From: Terriglobia bacterium
GTDB lineage: Bacteria; Acidobacteriota; Terriglobia; Terriglobales; Acidobacteriaceae
NCBI GenBank assembly: GCA_020073385.1
Contig: JAIQFH010000034.1
Location: 16,406 to 80,405 of the forward strand
Direction of reading: 5' to 3'
DNA length: 64,000 bases
The notes under the pieces are model-generated. The model was given only the letters and a program-made list of their open reading frames with translations. It did no database searches and was not told the DNA's origin. Both the position numbers and the translations under genes were made by a program. Every line of letters begins with the position of its first letter. Positions within the stretch are counted from its first letter, which is position 1. Shown piece by piece: positions 25,177-33,920 of this stretch.

Positions 25177-26475
25177 GTGAAGACAATTTCTTATGTCGTG
25201 TTTCTCGCATTCGTGCTGAATGCGGTTGCTCAGGTGCCAACTGCTCCAACGGTTACAGTCATTCGTGCCGGTACGCTGATCGACGGGAAGTCAGACAAGC
25301 CGCGGCACGATCAGGTGATCGTGATTCGCGGGAACCGCATTGAGAGTATTTCTGATGCGGGGAGCGCGAAGACACCTGTGGGCGCGACGGTCATCGACCT
25401 CTCGCAACAAACGGTTCTTCCGGGTCTCATCGATTCGCACACGCACATCTTTTTGCAGGGAGAGGATCCGGCCAAAGGCGGCTACGACGCCAACATTCTG
25501 AATGCACCTCTGGCGCTACGGGCCGCTCGCGCCACAGTTGCCGCGCGCAGAGCGCTGGAGCAAGGCTTCACCACCTTGCGCGATGTCGAGACCGAAGGCG
25601 CGGGCTACGGAGACGTCGGCATCAAGCAAGCGATCAACATGGGTTACATTCCGGGGCCGCGGCTGATCGTCTCGACACGAGCGATCTCGAGCACAGGTGG
25701 CTACAACCTCGAAGGCTATGCGCCAGAGCTGGAAATGCCGAAGGGCGCGCAGATTGCAGACGGTCCGGTGGAGGCTCGCAAGGCGGCGCGCGAGCAGCTC
25801 GATCACGGCGCGGACTGGATCAAGGTCTACATGACGCATCGCTCATGGGTGGGAAAGAACGGTGAGCTGGTTGCGCAGCCGACGTTCACGGTCGAGGAAT
25901 TGCGCGCCATCGTGGACGAGACTCACGGTTGGGGCAAGAAGGTCGCGTGCCACGCCTACGTAGGCATCGGCCTGCAACGCGCCCTCGACGGCGGCTGCGA
26001 TTCCATCGAGCACGGCTTGGATCTCGACGATGCGGCCATCGCACAGATGCTCAAGCAGGGGACGTGGTACGTGCCCACCCTGAGTGTCTATTACACCGAT
26101 TGGGCGCCACCCGATACGCCTGACGGGAAGCGCGATCGCTTGCGAGCTTCGGTGCACGAAGTTTCGTTCAAGAAGGCGCTGAAGTCGGGTGTGAAGATCG
26201 TATTCGGCACCGACATGGGAGGCATCCCCTGGACCGAACCGATCGCGCAGGAGTTCTACCGGATGGTGGAGTTCGGCATGCAGCCGATGGATGCGATCCA
26301 GAGCGCCACCTCGCGCGCCGCAGTGATGCTCGATCGGGAAGGTGAGATCGGCGTGCTCGCACCGGGCGCTCTCGCAGACATCATTGCTGTCCCGGGCGAT
26401 CCGCTCAAGGACATCAAGCAGCTCGGGAATGTGCAATTCGTCATAAAGGATGGACAGGTGTTTCGTGGAAGGTGA
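25177..26475 (+). CDS. Exported amidohydrolase (imidazolonepropionase-like)
   Basis: 432 aa, GTG start preceded by GGGGAGGAGCC. Residues 1-19 are a signal peptide (MKTISYVVFLAFVLNAVAQ). The metal-dependent hydrolase core has VLPGLIDSHTHIFLQ (HxH), a carbamylated-Lys candidate in DWIKVYMTH, then KVACHAYVG and CDSIEHGLDL (His ligands) and VFGTDMGG (Asp). This pattern is the secreted prolidase/Xaa-Pro dipeptidase-like amidohydrolase subgroup common in Acidobacteria. Two paralogues lie at 27605 and 54434. The exact substrate cannot be read from the sequence. Confidence 0.9.
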   Translation: MKTISYVVFLAFVLNAVAQVPTAPTVTVIRAGTLIDGKSDKPRHDQVIVIRGNRIESISDAGSAKTPVGATVIDLSQQTVLPGLIDSHTHIFLQGEDPAKGGYDANILNAPLALRAARATVAARRALEQGFTTLRDVETEGAGYGDVGIKQAINMGYIPGPRLIVSTRAISSTGGYNLEGYAPELEMPKGAQIADGPVEARKAAREQLDHGADWIKVYMTHRSWVGKNGELVAQPTFTVEELRAIVDETHGWGKKVACHAYVGIGLQRALDGGCDSIEHGLDLDDAAIAQMLKQGTWYVPTLSVYYTDWAPPDTPDGKRDRLRASVHEVSFKKALKSGVKIVFGTDMGGIPWTEPIAQEFYRMVEFGMQPMDAIQSATSRAAVMLDREGEIGVLAPGALADIIAVPGDPLKDIKQLGNVQFVIKDGQVFRGR

Positions 26476-26477
26476 AG

Positions 26478-26513
26478 ACTCACCACAGAGGACACAGAGG
26501 AGCACCGAGGAAG
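26478..26513. repeat. Partial family E repeat
   Basis: CTCACCACAGAGGACACAGAGGAGCACCGAGG, one arm of the CACAGAG-type repeat, directly after the amidohydrolase stop. Confidence 0.65.
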
Positions 26514-26614
26514 GCGATTTCTTCCGGATTTCCCTTGACATCCGCTTGGCCGTGAGCATAATGCGTCAATCCAGTCTCCCAGGTCTTTCGGATCCTGAGC
26601 CGTCGGAGGTAGTT

Positions 26615-27052
26615 ATGAGCGTGCTGGAGCTTTGTGACCGGGAAATCGCGGCAGTGGGCCTTGACGCAACCGTCGGCGAGGCCATCAATAAGATGCTCGA
26701 TCACCATGTTGGAGCGGTCGCGGTGGTCGACAGTGAATACCGGGTGGCCGGGATATTCACCGAGCGCGACGTGCTACGCAAGCTGTCGCTGACGCGCCTC
26801 GATCCGCAGAGTACATCCGTGCGCGAGCTGATGACTACGCCGGTGGAGATGGCCACGCTGGGTACGGGAGCGGGCGAGGCGCTGAGCATCATGCTCGAGC
26901 GGCACTTCCGGCATCTGCCTGTTGCCGACGATAATGGAAAGTTGCTGGGGATTCTCTCGATCCGCAACTTGCTGGAGTGGCGCGTCGACGATCTGAGCCA
27001 CGAACTGGATTCGCTCGAGCAGTACATGACCAATGACGGGCCCGGGGGCTAG
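26615..27052 (+). CDS. CBS-domain pair protein
   Basis: 145 aa from the ATG at 26615, chosen because GGAGGT lies 5 nt upstream; another ATG at 26561 has no such site. It contains two CBS repeats: LDATVGEAINKMLDHHVGAVAVVDSEYRVAGIFTERDVL (residues about 12-52) and MTTPVEMATLGTGAGEALSIMLERHFRHLPVADDNGKLLGILSIRNLL. Stand-alone CBS pairs usually bind adenine nucleotides and sense energy state; no partner is obvious here. A helix (DLSHELDSLEQYM) closes the protein. It is followed after 33 bp by the DoxX gene. Confidence 0.93.
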   Translation: MSVLELCDREIAAVGLDATVGEAINKMLDHHVGAVAVVDSEYRVAGIFTERDVLRKLSLTRLDPQSTSVRELMTTPVEMATLGTGAGEALSIMLERHFRHLPVADDNGKLLGILSIRNLLEWRVDDLSHELDSLEQYMTNDGPGG

Positions 27053-27085
27053 AACCATCCTGCGCTCCTATTCCAAAAACAACTG

Positions 27086-27574
27086 ATGGCAAATTCTCCC
27101 GCCTTATCCAAGACGATTGCCGTCGTGCGCATGGCGACGTCCGTGTTCTTCCTTCTATTCGGTGAATACAAGGTCGCCGGGCCGGAGTTTGCCCACGGCG
27201 GATTCCAGACTTACTTGCAGGACTACATAGCGAACAGTGCCGTGAGTTTCTACCGGCCCGTGCTATCTGGACTGGTGTTGCCCCACGCGGTCTTCCTCGG
27301 ATACGTAGTTGGAATCGTCGAACTGGCGGTCGGCATTTCCTTGCTGATCGGACTATGGGTACGTCCAGCCGGCATTGTTGGCGGGCTCTTTCTGTTGAAT
27401 ATGCTTCTGGCGACGTGGTGGGCACCTGGACATGGTGTGCCGGTCTGGCGCTATTTCGGCAACGAGCTGGATCATCTTCCGTTGTTGTTACTATTGATCG
27501 TCTTTTACGCCGCGGATGCGGGACGCACCTGGGGTCTCGATGGGTCGGTGCGCGCGAATCGCGGTTATCGCTGA
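27086..27574 (+). CDS. DoxX family membrane protein
   Basis: 162 aa with four hydrophobic helices: residues about 8-28 (VVRMATSVFFLLFGEYKVAG), 58-80 (LPHAVFLGYVVGIVELAVGISLLIGL), 85-110 and 125-145. The E-Y-K-V-A motif in helix 1 and the GIVELAVG segment in helix 2 are typical of DoxX proteins. Members range from thiosulfate:quinone oxidoreductase subunits to redox-stress membrane proteins, and the sequence does not say which. It is part of a plus-strand run CBS-DoxX-amidohydrolase with short gaps, likely one transcript. Confidence 0.85.
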   Translation: MANSPALSKTIAVVRMATSVFFLLFGEYKVAGPEFAHGGFQTYLQDYIANSAVSFYRPVLSGLVLPHAVFLGYVVGIVELAVGISLLIGLWVRPAGIVGGLFLLNMLLATWWAPGHGVPVWRYFGNELDHLPLLLLLIVFYAADAGRTWGLDGSVRANRGYR

Positions 27575-27604
27575 GAAAATTGTTAAGAAGAAGGGAAACC
27601 GGGG

Positions 27605-28888
27605 ATGAGGAAGGTCTGCGCTTGTTTGGCGGTTGCGTTGTTATGTCTCAGTGCGGCGGAAGCTCAAACGCGGCGGGTGGCGGTGCATGCGGGACACGTG
27701 CTCGATGTGAAATCGGGCAGAATGCTGGCGGATCAGACGATTCTGATCGAAGACGGAAAGATCGTGAGTACCGGCGCGGCGGCAGAAGCGAAGGTTCCTT
27801 CCGACGCCGTGCGAATTGAATTGCCCAACGCGACCGTGCTTCCCGGACTGATTGACGCGCACACGCATCTGACCATGGAGCCCAAGTTCGGCTACGAGCG
27901 GCTGGCGATCTCCGTGCCGCGTGAGGCGCTGATCGGTGCCAAGAATGCGCGGACGACACTGCTCGCGGGTTTCACCACTGTGCGAAACGTAGGCGCGTCG
28001 GAATTCAGCGATGTGGCGCTGCGCGATGCGATCAATGCAGCCGATGTTCCCGGCCCGCGCATGCTGGTAAGCGGACCTGCGCTCAGCATCACTGGCGGAC
28101 ATTGCGACAACAACATGCTGCCCTTCGAGTATCACGCCACCGAGGACGGAGTTGCCGATGGCGTCGCCGCGGTGCAACACAAGGTGCGCGAGAACATCAA
28201 GTACGGGTCGGATTTGATCAAAGTGTGCGCGACCGGCGGCGTGCTTTCGCTGGGCGACAATCCGCAGCACTCGCAGTTCACGCTCGAAGAAATGAAGGCG
28301 ATCGTGGCCGATGCGCACCGCCTGGGGCGCAAAGTAGCGGCGCATGCGCACGGGGCGGAAGGGATTCGGTGGGCAGCGGAGGCAGGCGTCGATTCGATCG
28401 AGCACGGGTCGTACATCGACGACGCGGGCATCGCGGTCATGAAGGAGCGTGGCACTTATCTCGTGCCCACGCTCTACCTGGGCGATTGGATGATCGACAA
28501 CGCAGGGCTCACGCGCCTGCCTCCGCCGCTTCTGGCCAAGGCGCAGGAGGTGATCCCAGCAGCGCGCAAGAACGTTGCCCACGCATTCGCCAGTGGAGTG
28601 AAGGTCGCGCTCGGCACGGATGCCGCCGTGTATCCGCACGGGATGAATGGCCACGAATTCGGTGTCATGGTGAAGCTGGGTCTTACACCGCTGCAGGCGA
28701 TACAGGCAGGAACGGTGAATGCCGCCGATTTGCTGGGTTGGTCGGGCAAAGTCGGCACTCTCGAGCCGGGAGCGTGGGGTGACATGGTTGCAGTGGATGG
28801 CGACCCACTGAAAGACGTCACCACGCTGGAAAGGGTGAAGTTCGTAATGAAGGGCGGCGAAGTAGTGAAGAACGACTACGCCCGATAA
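27605..28888 (+). CDS. Exported amidohydrolase (imidazolonepropionase-like), second copy
   Basis: 427 aa. Signal peptide at residues 1-20 ([21 protein letters not shown]). The metal site follows the same plan as the copy at 25177: [16 protein letters not shown], a Lys in [11 protein letters not shown], His in [11 protein letters not shown] and [11 protein letters not shown], and Asp in [12 protein letters not shown]. The conserved [12 protein letters not shown] region places it with the dipeptidase-like secreted amidohydrolases. It probably acts in the periplasm on peptides or N-acyl amino acids, which is inference. Preceded by a GGGGATG context 30 bp after DoxX. Confidence 0.91.
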   Translation: MRKVCACLAVALLCLSAAEAQTRRVAVHAGHVLDVKSGRMLADQTILIEDGKIVSTGAAAEAKVPSDAVRIELPNATVLPGLIDAHTHLTMEPKFGYERLAISVPREALIGAKNARTTLLAGFTTVRNVGASEFSDVALRDAINAADVPGPRMLVSGPALSITGGHCDNNMLPFEYHATEDGVADGVAAVQHKVRENIKYGSDLIKVCATGGVLSLGDNPQHSQFTLEEMKAIVADAHRLGRKVAAHAHGAEGIRWAAEAGVDSIEHGSYIDDAGIAVMKERGTYLVPTLYLGDWMIDNAGLTRLPPPLLAKAQEVIPAARKNVAHAFASGVKVALGTDAAVYPHGMNGHEFGVMVKLGLTPLQAIQAGTVNAADLLGWSGKVGTLEPGAWGDMVAVDGDPLKDVTTLERVKFVMKGGEVVKNDYAR

Positions 28889-28906
28889 TGAGAGTTGTTG
28901 GGCGGT

Positions 28907-29977
28907 TTACCGCAGCGACACGGAAGCAGGCTGCTGCGAGACACTGTTGCGGATATGTTTGAGCAATCCCCAGATTTGGACAGCGCCCCCGATGCACAAC
29001 CCTACCCAGGTGCACACCAGACTGATCATGAGCGACACGTTCACGATGGCGGCGATCTTTGTGAAGCGGACATATTGCTCCGAGCTGCGCACGCCATCCG
29101 CGATCGTCACAAACGGATGCCAATCTCCCTGCACGCTGTGACCGGAAGCTTGAATCATGTAGTGCACCAGGATCAGCGATACGACCGTCTGCAAAAGCTG
29201 TGACCAGAGCGGGAAGGTCGTCCATTCCGAGCGAGCTAGGGCGACGGCCAACCGCACGATGACCGCTACGGCAAGCAAAACTATCGGTACGTAGAACGTG
29301 TGCCAGATCGGCCCGAGCTTCAGGAAAGCCGCAGCTGGTCCGAGAATCAGAAAAGGATGGTTCGGAACCAGCAACAGCCACACCAGGCCGAAGACGTTGA
29401 ACGCGAGCTCGCAGATTGTGTGCACGAACGAAGTCTTACGTTCCGGTTTCTGCAGGGGCGGCAGGCTGCTCGGATCCCACTTGCAATTGATGTCGGCGAT
29501 CGCGTGCGTGCGTTCTAAGATCGCAAATACCAGCGTGATTACTCCCGCTGCGATGAATGCCCCAGACCAGAGATTCCCCAGTGTGACGAGCGCGGTCTTG
29601 CCCCAGTCGCCGTTCGTGCTGGCCAGGGTCGCCGGGCCCACGATGAAGATGAACACCGGAACCAGGATCCAGAGCAGCACCATCTTCAGCACAAACTCAT
29701 AGATGGGATAGAGCCCCGGTCCGATGAGGTGGCGCCTTGGCCCGAGGCGGCTGGCAACCAGCATCGGCGCACCGCACTTTTTGAGGATCTCTGAGATCTC
29801 GTCCTTGCCGAGAGCGTGGCCAAGCTCGGATTCCTTGTCTTCAATTTGAGAGCGCAGGTCTTCCCCGAGCTCAGCGAGGAGGTCCTCCTGGCGCCGGGTC
29901 TTCGGCATCCAGAAGCGGACTGCCTGCAGGTAACGGTCAACAAGCTCTAAAGGATTTCGGCTGGATGATGTGCTCAT
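28907..29977 (-). CDS. Multi-pass membrane protein paired with PadR regulator
   Basis: 356 aa. The cytosolic N-terminus ([73 protein letters not shown]) resembles the HAAS/permease-prefix domain that in many bacteria is encoded next to a PadR repressor. It is followed by about six hydrophobic segments (residues 95-115, 130-150, 185-205, 225-245, 260-275, 315-340). The pairing suggests that the PadR protein controls it; its function is unknown. It starts 4 bp after the padR stop, so the two form an operon. Confidence 0.82.
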   Translation of the reverse strand: MSTSSSRNPLELVDRYLQAVRFWMPKTRRQEDLLAELGEDLRSQIEDKESELGHALGKDEISEILKKCGAPMLVASRLGPRRHLIGPGLYPIYEFVLKMVLLWILVPVFIFIVGPATLASTNGDWGKTALVTLGNLWSGAFIAAGVITLVFAILERTHAIADINCKWDPSSLPPLQKPERKTSFVHTICELAFNVFGLVWLLLVPNHPFLILGPAAAFLKLGPIWHTFYVPIVLLAVAVIVRLAVALARSEWTTFPLWSQLLQTVVSLILVHYMIQASGHSVQGDWHPFVTIADGVRSSEQYVRFTKIAAIVNVSLMISLVCTWVGLCIGGAVQIWGLLKHIRNSVSQQPASVSLR

Positions 29978-29981
29978 AGTG

Positions 29982-30311
29982 CTATGCCTCTTGAAGAATC
30001 TTGCTCAGCGACGTATGGATGCGCTGCCATTCGCCTAACAACTGGTCCAGAATCTGTTCTCCCATTGGCGAGAGACGGTAGAAGCGCTTGTTGCGCTTGT
30101 CCTCTTCGCGCCACTGGCTGACCAACAGGCCTTGGCTTTCGAGACGACGAAGGAGCGGATACAGCGTACCTTCGTCGATTTCTAGGCCGTCGTCGGCCAG
30201 AGCCTTGCGGAGCGTGTAGCCGTAGCGCTCGGTCCGGAGCTGAGTGAGAACTGCCAGGGTTAAGCATCCTCGGCGGAGTTCCAGCTTCAGGTTCTCGAAA
30301 ACTTCCGACAT
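29982..30311 (-). CDS. PadR family transcriptional regulator
   Basis: 109 aa from the ATG at 30311 (MSEVFENLKLELRRGCLTLAVLTQL). The winged-helix core is YGYTLRKALADDGLEIDEGTLYPLLRRLESQGLLVSQW, the PadR signature including E-G-T-L-Y-P-L-L-R-R-L. The C-terminal KRFYRLSPMGEQILDQLLGEWQRI is the dimerisation helix of the short subfamily. PadR proteins repress their own operon by binding a palindrome, and an inverted-repeat cluster lies just upstream (30332-30367). An ATG at 30332 and a GTG at 30350 would extend the frame into that palindrome and are less likely. Confidence 0.94.
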   Translation of the reverse strand: MSEVFENLKLELRRGCLTLAVLTQLRTERYGYTLRKALADDGLEIDEGTLYPLLRRLESQGLLVSQWREEDKRNKRFYRLSPMGEQILDQLLGEWQRIHTSLSKILQEA

Positions 30312-30331
30312 CGTTTGGCTACCATTCGTCA

Positions 30332-30367
30332 TATAGTATGCGACATACACTGTATCTCACACAGTAT
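30332..30367. promoter_or_regulatory. Candidate PadR operator
   Basis: Overlapping inverted repeats upstream of padR: GTATG-CGA-CATAC (30336-30348), ATAC-ACT-GTAT (30345-30355) and ACTGT-ATCTCAC-ACAGT (30349-30365). PadR sites are typically ATGT...ACAT-like palindromes. The position, between padR and the divergent decarboxylase gene, fits autoregulation and possibly control of both. Confidence 0.55.
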
Positions 30368-30452
30368 TGATTTCTGTCAAGAGTTTTTTGCCGACAAAAT
30401 TCTAGTTGCGTTAAATGTATGATAACGGGCTGGATAGCGCATTGAGGAAGCA

Positions 30453-31865
30453 TTGAACTTGAAATCGGCTAAGACTGAAGCAGTGATCCAGAAGCTGTGG
30501 CACCCGACTGCCGTGCGGAAACTGGCTCGAGAATTGGCCGACGTCGCCGCCGCAGCCCTAACGGTAAATGATAGGCCCCTACGAAGGCCCAGCGCTGATC
30601 AGCTGGCAGCTCAGATTGTTCAACGAGGCCGCGAGACCCCGGATCTTGTGAGTCTCGTGCGCGCGATCAGCGAAGCGAGCCTGGCTTTGTCGCACCCGCG
30701 ATATGGTGCGCAGCAGGTTGCAGCACCTATTCCGGCTGCAGCGCTGGTGGAATCGGTGGTGGCGGCGATGAATCAGAGCCTCGCCGTTTGGGAGATGTCG
30801 CCGATCGCGACCGCTATTGACCGCGATCTAATGACGAGATTCAAGAAGCTGTTCGGGTACCCGCGAGCAGCGGAAGGTTCGCTGGTTCCAGGCGGGGCGT
30901 TCGCCAATCTCACAGCGTTGCTGGCGGCGCGCGACGCTCTGGTCCCGTACGCTTCGAAGAACGGACAGGCTCGAATCGCCATCATCGTAGGAGCTCAGGC
31001 GCACTACTCGATCGCCAGAGCGGCTGCTATTCTTGGCCTCGGCCGCGACGCCGTGTTCAAGGTTCCGCTCGACGCGGAGTTCTGTACTGATGTGGAGCAA
31101 GTAACGCACTCGTGTGCTGCCGCCCGGAAATCCGGTTTCCGGAAGTTCATTCTGGTCGGCTCGTCCGGTTCTACGCCGACCGGCAGCTTTGACAACCTGG
31201 TGGCGCTGGCTGAGATCGCGCGTAAGCACCGCGCCTGGTTCCACGTCGATGCCGCGCACGGGGCTGGTCTCGCCTTCAGCCGCCGCTTCCACGGGAGACT
31301 GAAGGGTCTCAACCGGGTGGACTCGATGATCTTTGATCCGCACAAAATGATGTTCATGCCGCTTGCTGCCGGCGGCGTGCTGGTGCGCGATGGGGCGCAC
31401 CTGCTCGGTCCTCTGCAGGAACAGGCTCCTTACCTGTTCGGCTCAAAGCGGCGATGGCCTGACCTGGGCCAACTCACCATTGCCTGTTCGCAGCGATTCG
31501 ATGCGCTTAAGACCTGGCTCGTATGGCGCGTATATGGCGGGGAGCTTTGGGATCACCTGACGACGCATGTCTGCGACGTTGCCCAAGCGGCGTTTCAATA
31601 CTGTTCCGAATCTGAGATTCTTGAGCCGGTGCATCAGCCGCACTCCAACATTTTCTGTTTCCAGTTGCGGCACAAGGACGATCGTGATTCTGATCGGCAT
31701 TGTTCGGCAATCAAAGAACAGCTCAACGAGAGCGGATTCGCCTACATCAGTTCCACTGTGCTCGACGGCCGCAGAGTGTTGCGGATTGTGGTGATGAACC
31801 CGCGAATGACGGCTGATGACATCTGTGACGTCCTGCGCAGGGTGGAAAAGATCGCATGCAAGTGA
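30453..31865 (+). CDS. Group II PLP-dependent decarboxylase
   Basis: 470 aa. The start is a TTG; a second TTG at 30459 is better spaced from the GAGGAAG at 30444-30450 and may be the true one. The fold-type I core has H184 in VGAQAHYSIARAA (ring stacking), D266 in WFHVDAAHGAG and the Schiff-base K298 in MIFDPHKMMFMP. This matches glutamate, aromatic-amino-acid or diaminobutyrate decarboxylases of group II. The substrate cannot be fixed by eye. It lies divergent from padR, so the palindrome upstream may also control it. Confidence 0.9.
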   Translation: MNLKSAKTEAVIQKLWHPTAVRKLARELADVAAAALTVNDRPLRRPSADQLAAQIVQRGRETPDLVSLVRAISEASLALSHPRYGAQQVAAPIPAAALVESVVAAMNQSLAVWEMSPIATAIDRDLMTRFKKLFGYPRAAEGSLVPGGAFANLTALLAARDALVPYASKNGQARIAIIVGAQAHYSIARAAAILGLGRDAVFKVPLDAEFCTDVEQVTHSCAAARKSGFRKFILVGSSGSTPTGSFDNLVALAEIARKHRAWFHVDAAHGAGLAFSRRFHGRLKGLNRVDSMIFDPHKMMFMPLAAGGVLVRDGAHLLGPLQEQAPYLFGSKRRWPDLGQLTIACSQRFDALKTWLVWRVYGGELWDHLTTHVCDVAQAAFQYCSESEILEPVHQPHSNIFCFQLRHKDDRDSDRHCSAIKEQLNESGFAYISSTVLDGRRVLRIVVMNPRMTADDICDVLRRVEKIACK

Positions 31866-31905
31866 GCGGGGAATCCGATCGAGTTGAAAGAGTCAGCCAC
31901 TAACG

Positions 31906-32011
31906 TTGTCATTCCGAACGGCGCCGTTTGCCGTGAGGAATCTGCTGTGGTTGGCGGCGGGTCGGGTGCCGGCGGAAAGCAGATTCCTCCGCTTCGCGAT
32001 CGGAATGACAA
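31906..32011. repeat. Dispersed repeat, family B
   Basis: TTGTCATTCCGAACGGCGCC at the left and CGATCGGAATGACAA at the right, with AGGAATCTGCTGTGG and CAGATTCCTCCGCTTCGCG inside. At the convergent junction between the decarboxylase and radical SAM genes. Confidence 0.88.
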
Positions 32012-32105
32012 GAATCTTGGGGAATTAGGTTGGTCATTCGCACCTGGCGCCTGGCGGAGCGTGTTCGTTGGCCGGCACCTTGTGCCGGGACGGCGGCGCT
32101 ACAAG

Positions 32106-33647
32106 TTACACTCCGGCCGAAACTACTTGTCCCGGGGAGCTGTGCGGCATCACCGCGTGCGCCAGCTTTTGCCGGTAGTGAACGTGGCGCCAGCGGGTCA
32201 TCTCGACCAGAGGCTTCCACACCGGGTTCACGAGGTCGTGCTTAATGAGCAGATGCCAGAAGCGATTCGACCGCTTGTAGAGATAGGACATCGCAATGTA
32301 CAGCGGAACCGCCTGCCACTGTTCGGGCCTCCGGCGCCAGATGGAGGCGTGCGAGAACAGGCGCTGATAGATCCATGCGTAACCGTGTTCGAGTTCCTCG
32401 GGAGTCATGTGCTTCGGCTGGAAGACCGCGTGACCCGTGTCGTACTGAGTCCAGTCGCGATGCAGGATGCGTCCTTCGGCTTCCATCTGGCGGAAGAGCG
32501 GCGTGGCCGGATAAGGCGTCAGGATGTGGAACGTGGCGCACTCCAGCCGGTTTTCCTCAATCCATTCCGCGGTGCGAACGAACACGTCTTTCCGGTCGTG
32601 ATCGAATCCCAACACGAAGGATCCGTTTACCTGAATTCCGTAGTCATGAAGCATGCGGACGCGCCGCGCGTAATCGGAGGTCTTTGGCGTTTTCTTGTGC
32701 GAATCGGCAAGGTTGTCGTCAGAGAGCGATTCGAATCCGATGAATACGCCGGTGCAGCCTGCCAGCGCCATGTTCCGGATGAGACTGGGGTCGTCGGTGA
32801 CATCGATGGTGACGGCGGCGCTCCAGATCTTGTTCAGTGGACGCAGGGCAGTGCACAACGAGTGTAGATAGTCGCGCCGCGAACCGAGATTGTTGTCGAT
32901 GAACACCGCGTAGGGCTGATCGTCAGCCTTGAACTCGTCGACGACCTGTTGCGGGTGGCGCATACGATAGGGCATGCGCAGGCCATCGGTGGCGAGATAG
33001 CAGAAACCGCAACGGTTATGGCAACCGCGCGTCGCAATCAGGCTGGTGGTCGTGAGGAAACTGCGACGAGGAAGAATCGAACGCCGCGGCGAAGGATCGT
33101 CGCAGTAATCATTCTCGTAGGTGGTGACGTAACGGGATTGGAGGCTGCCCGCCTCGATGTCGCGCAGGATTCGCGGCCAGAGTTGAACGCCGTCGCCAAG
33201 AGCTAGAGCATCGGCGTGAGGTGCACATTCCTCGGGACACGACAACACGTGAAGCCCGCCAAGAATAACTTTCGATCCGCGCGCGCGATACCAATCAGCC
33301 AGTTCGTACGCGCGCCGCGCAAAGGTTAAATGGACCGTAATGCCGACCACATGGGGTAGAGGCTGGAATGGCGGACGTCCATCGAGCAAGTTTTCATCAC
33401 AATACTCGACGCGCCAGTGTGCCGGCGTCGTGGCGGCAAAGCTGGTCAATGCCAGAGTCGGAGTCAGCACGTGCTTGCCAAAGCTGGCGTTCGCATCCTT
33501 GGGATAGAACGGATTGATCAGCAGGGCGTAGCGCCGCTCCATGAATCCACGGGGCTCGGAGTGATCGAGAACGGGCGCCTTGATCATTTCAGCGGGGCCC
33601 CAGCGCTTTCGAATGGGAGTTAGAAACGGCTCTATATATCGATTCAT
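32106..33647 (-). CDS. B12-binding domain radical SAM protein
   Basis: 513 aa. The N-terminal half (residues about 40-170) is a cobalamin-binding-type domain (YALLINPFYPKDANASFG, then VVGITVHLTF and VILGGLHVLSCPEECAPHADALALGDG). The radical SAM cluster motif is C209-x3-C213-x2-C216 in ATRGCHNRCGFCYLATDG, followed by FIDNNLG and GFDHDRKDVFVRTAEW. The C-terminal tail (RLFSHASIWRRRPEQWQAVPLYIAMSYLYKRSNRFWHLL) matches the DUF4070-like ending. Such enzymes methylate or rearrange unactivated carbons, for instance on lipids; the substrate is unknown. ATGs at 33587 and 33542 are alternative starts; if the palindrome at 33650 holds the -10, one of these is used. Confidence 0.9.
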   Translation of the reverse strand: MNRYIEPFLTPIRKRWGPAEMIKAPVLDHSEPRGFMERRYALLINPFYPKDANASFGKHVLTPTLALTSFAATTPAHWRVEYCDENLLDGRPPFQPLPHVVGITVHLTFARRAYELADWYRARGSKVILGGLHVLSCPEECAPHADALALGDGVQLWPRILRDIEAGSLQSRYVTTYENDYCDDPSPRRSILPRRSFLTTTSLIATRGCHNRCGFCYLATDGLRMPYRMRHPQQVVDEFKADDQPYAVFIDNNLGSRRDYLHSLCTALRPLNKIWSAAVTIDVTDDPSLIRNMALAGCTGVFIGFESLSDDNLADSHKKTPKTSDYARRVRMLHDYGIQVNGSFVLGFDHDRKDVFVRTAEWIEENRLECATFHILTPYPATPLFRQMEAEGRILHRDWTQYDTGHAVFQPKHMTPEELEHGYAWIYQRLFSHASIWRRRPEQWQAVPLYIAMSYLYKRSNRFWHLLIKHDLVNPVWKPLVEMTRWRHVHYRQKLAHAVMPHSSPGQVVSAGV

Positions 33648-33649
33648 TT

Positions 33650-33670
33650 GTACTTTATATCATAAAGTAC
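33650..33670. promoter_or_regulatory. 21-bp palindromic operator upstream of the radical SAM gene
   Basis: GTACTTTAT-ATC-ATAAAGTAC: perfect 9-bp arms around a 3-bp centre, followed by a further TTTGTAC half-site. The sequence ends 2 bp before the first possible start codon of the radical SAM gene. It looks like the site of a dimeric winged-helix repressor (HxlR, PadR or MarR type) acting on that gene; the regulator is not adjacent. Confidence 0.7.
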
Positions 33671-33729
33671 TTTGTACAGCAAGAATTCGGATTAGTTCCC
33701 TCCGCCCGTCGCCCTGGTATCCGTGTATT

Positions 33730-33829
33730 TGTCATTCCGACCGAAGGGAGGAATCTGCTGGTGGCCGGGGCCGTGGCGCTGCAAGCGACAGCAGATTCCT
33801 CAACGGCTGACGCCGTTTCGGAATGACAA
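33730..33829. repeat. Dispersed repeat, family B
   Basis: TGTCATTCCGACCGAAGGGAG on the left and GCCGTTTCGGAATGACAA on the right, with AGGAATCTGCTGG and AGCAGATTCCTC as inner inverted arms. Confidence 0.88.
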
Positions 33830-33860
33830 AACTGATGACAAAACTGATGACAAAACTGTA
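33825..33860. repeat. Short tandem repeat, 12-bp unit, nearly three copies
   Basis: GACAAAACTGAT repeated almost three times, starting inside the terminal GACAA of the family B repeat and running toward the kinase gene. It may have arisen by slippage at the repeat end. Confidence 0.75.
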
Positions 33861-33920
33861 GAGAAATGCCAGAGCAATAAGGCAAAAAGGAAGGCCCACG
33901 ATTCCCAGGATGCTCCAGTC

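Noticed and set aside
25177..28888. The two amidohydrolases at 25177 and 27605 as a recent tandem duplication.
   Set aside because: They share motifs and layout but differ throughout the sequence and are separated by unrelated CBS and DoxX genes, so any duplication is old.
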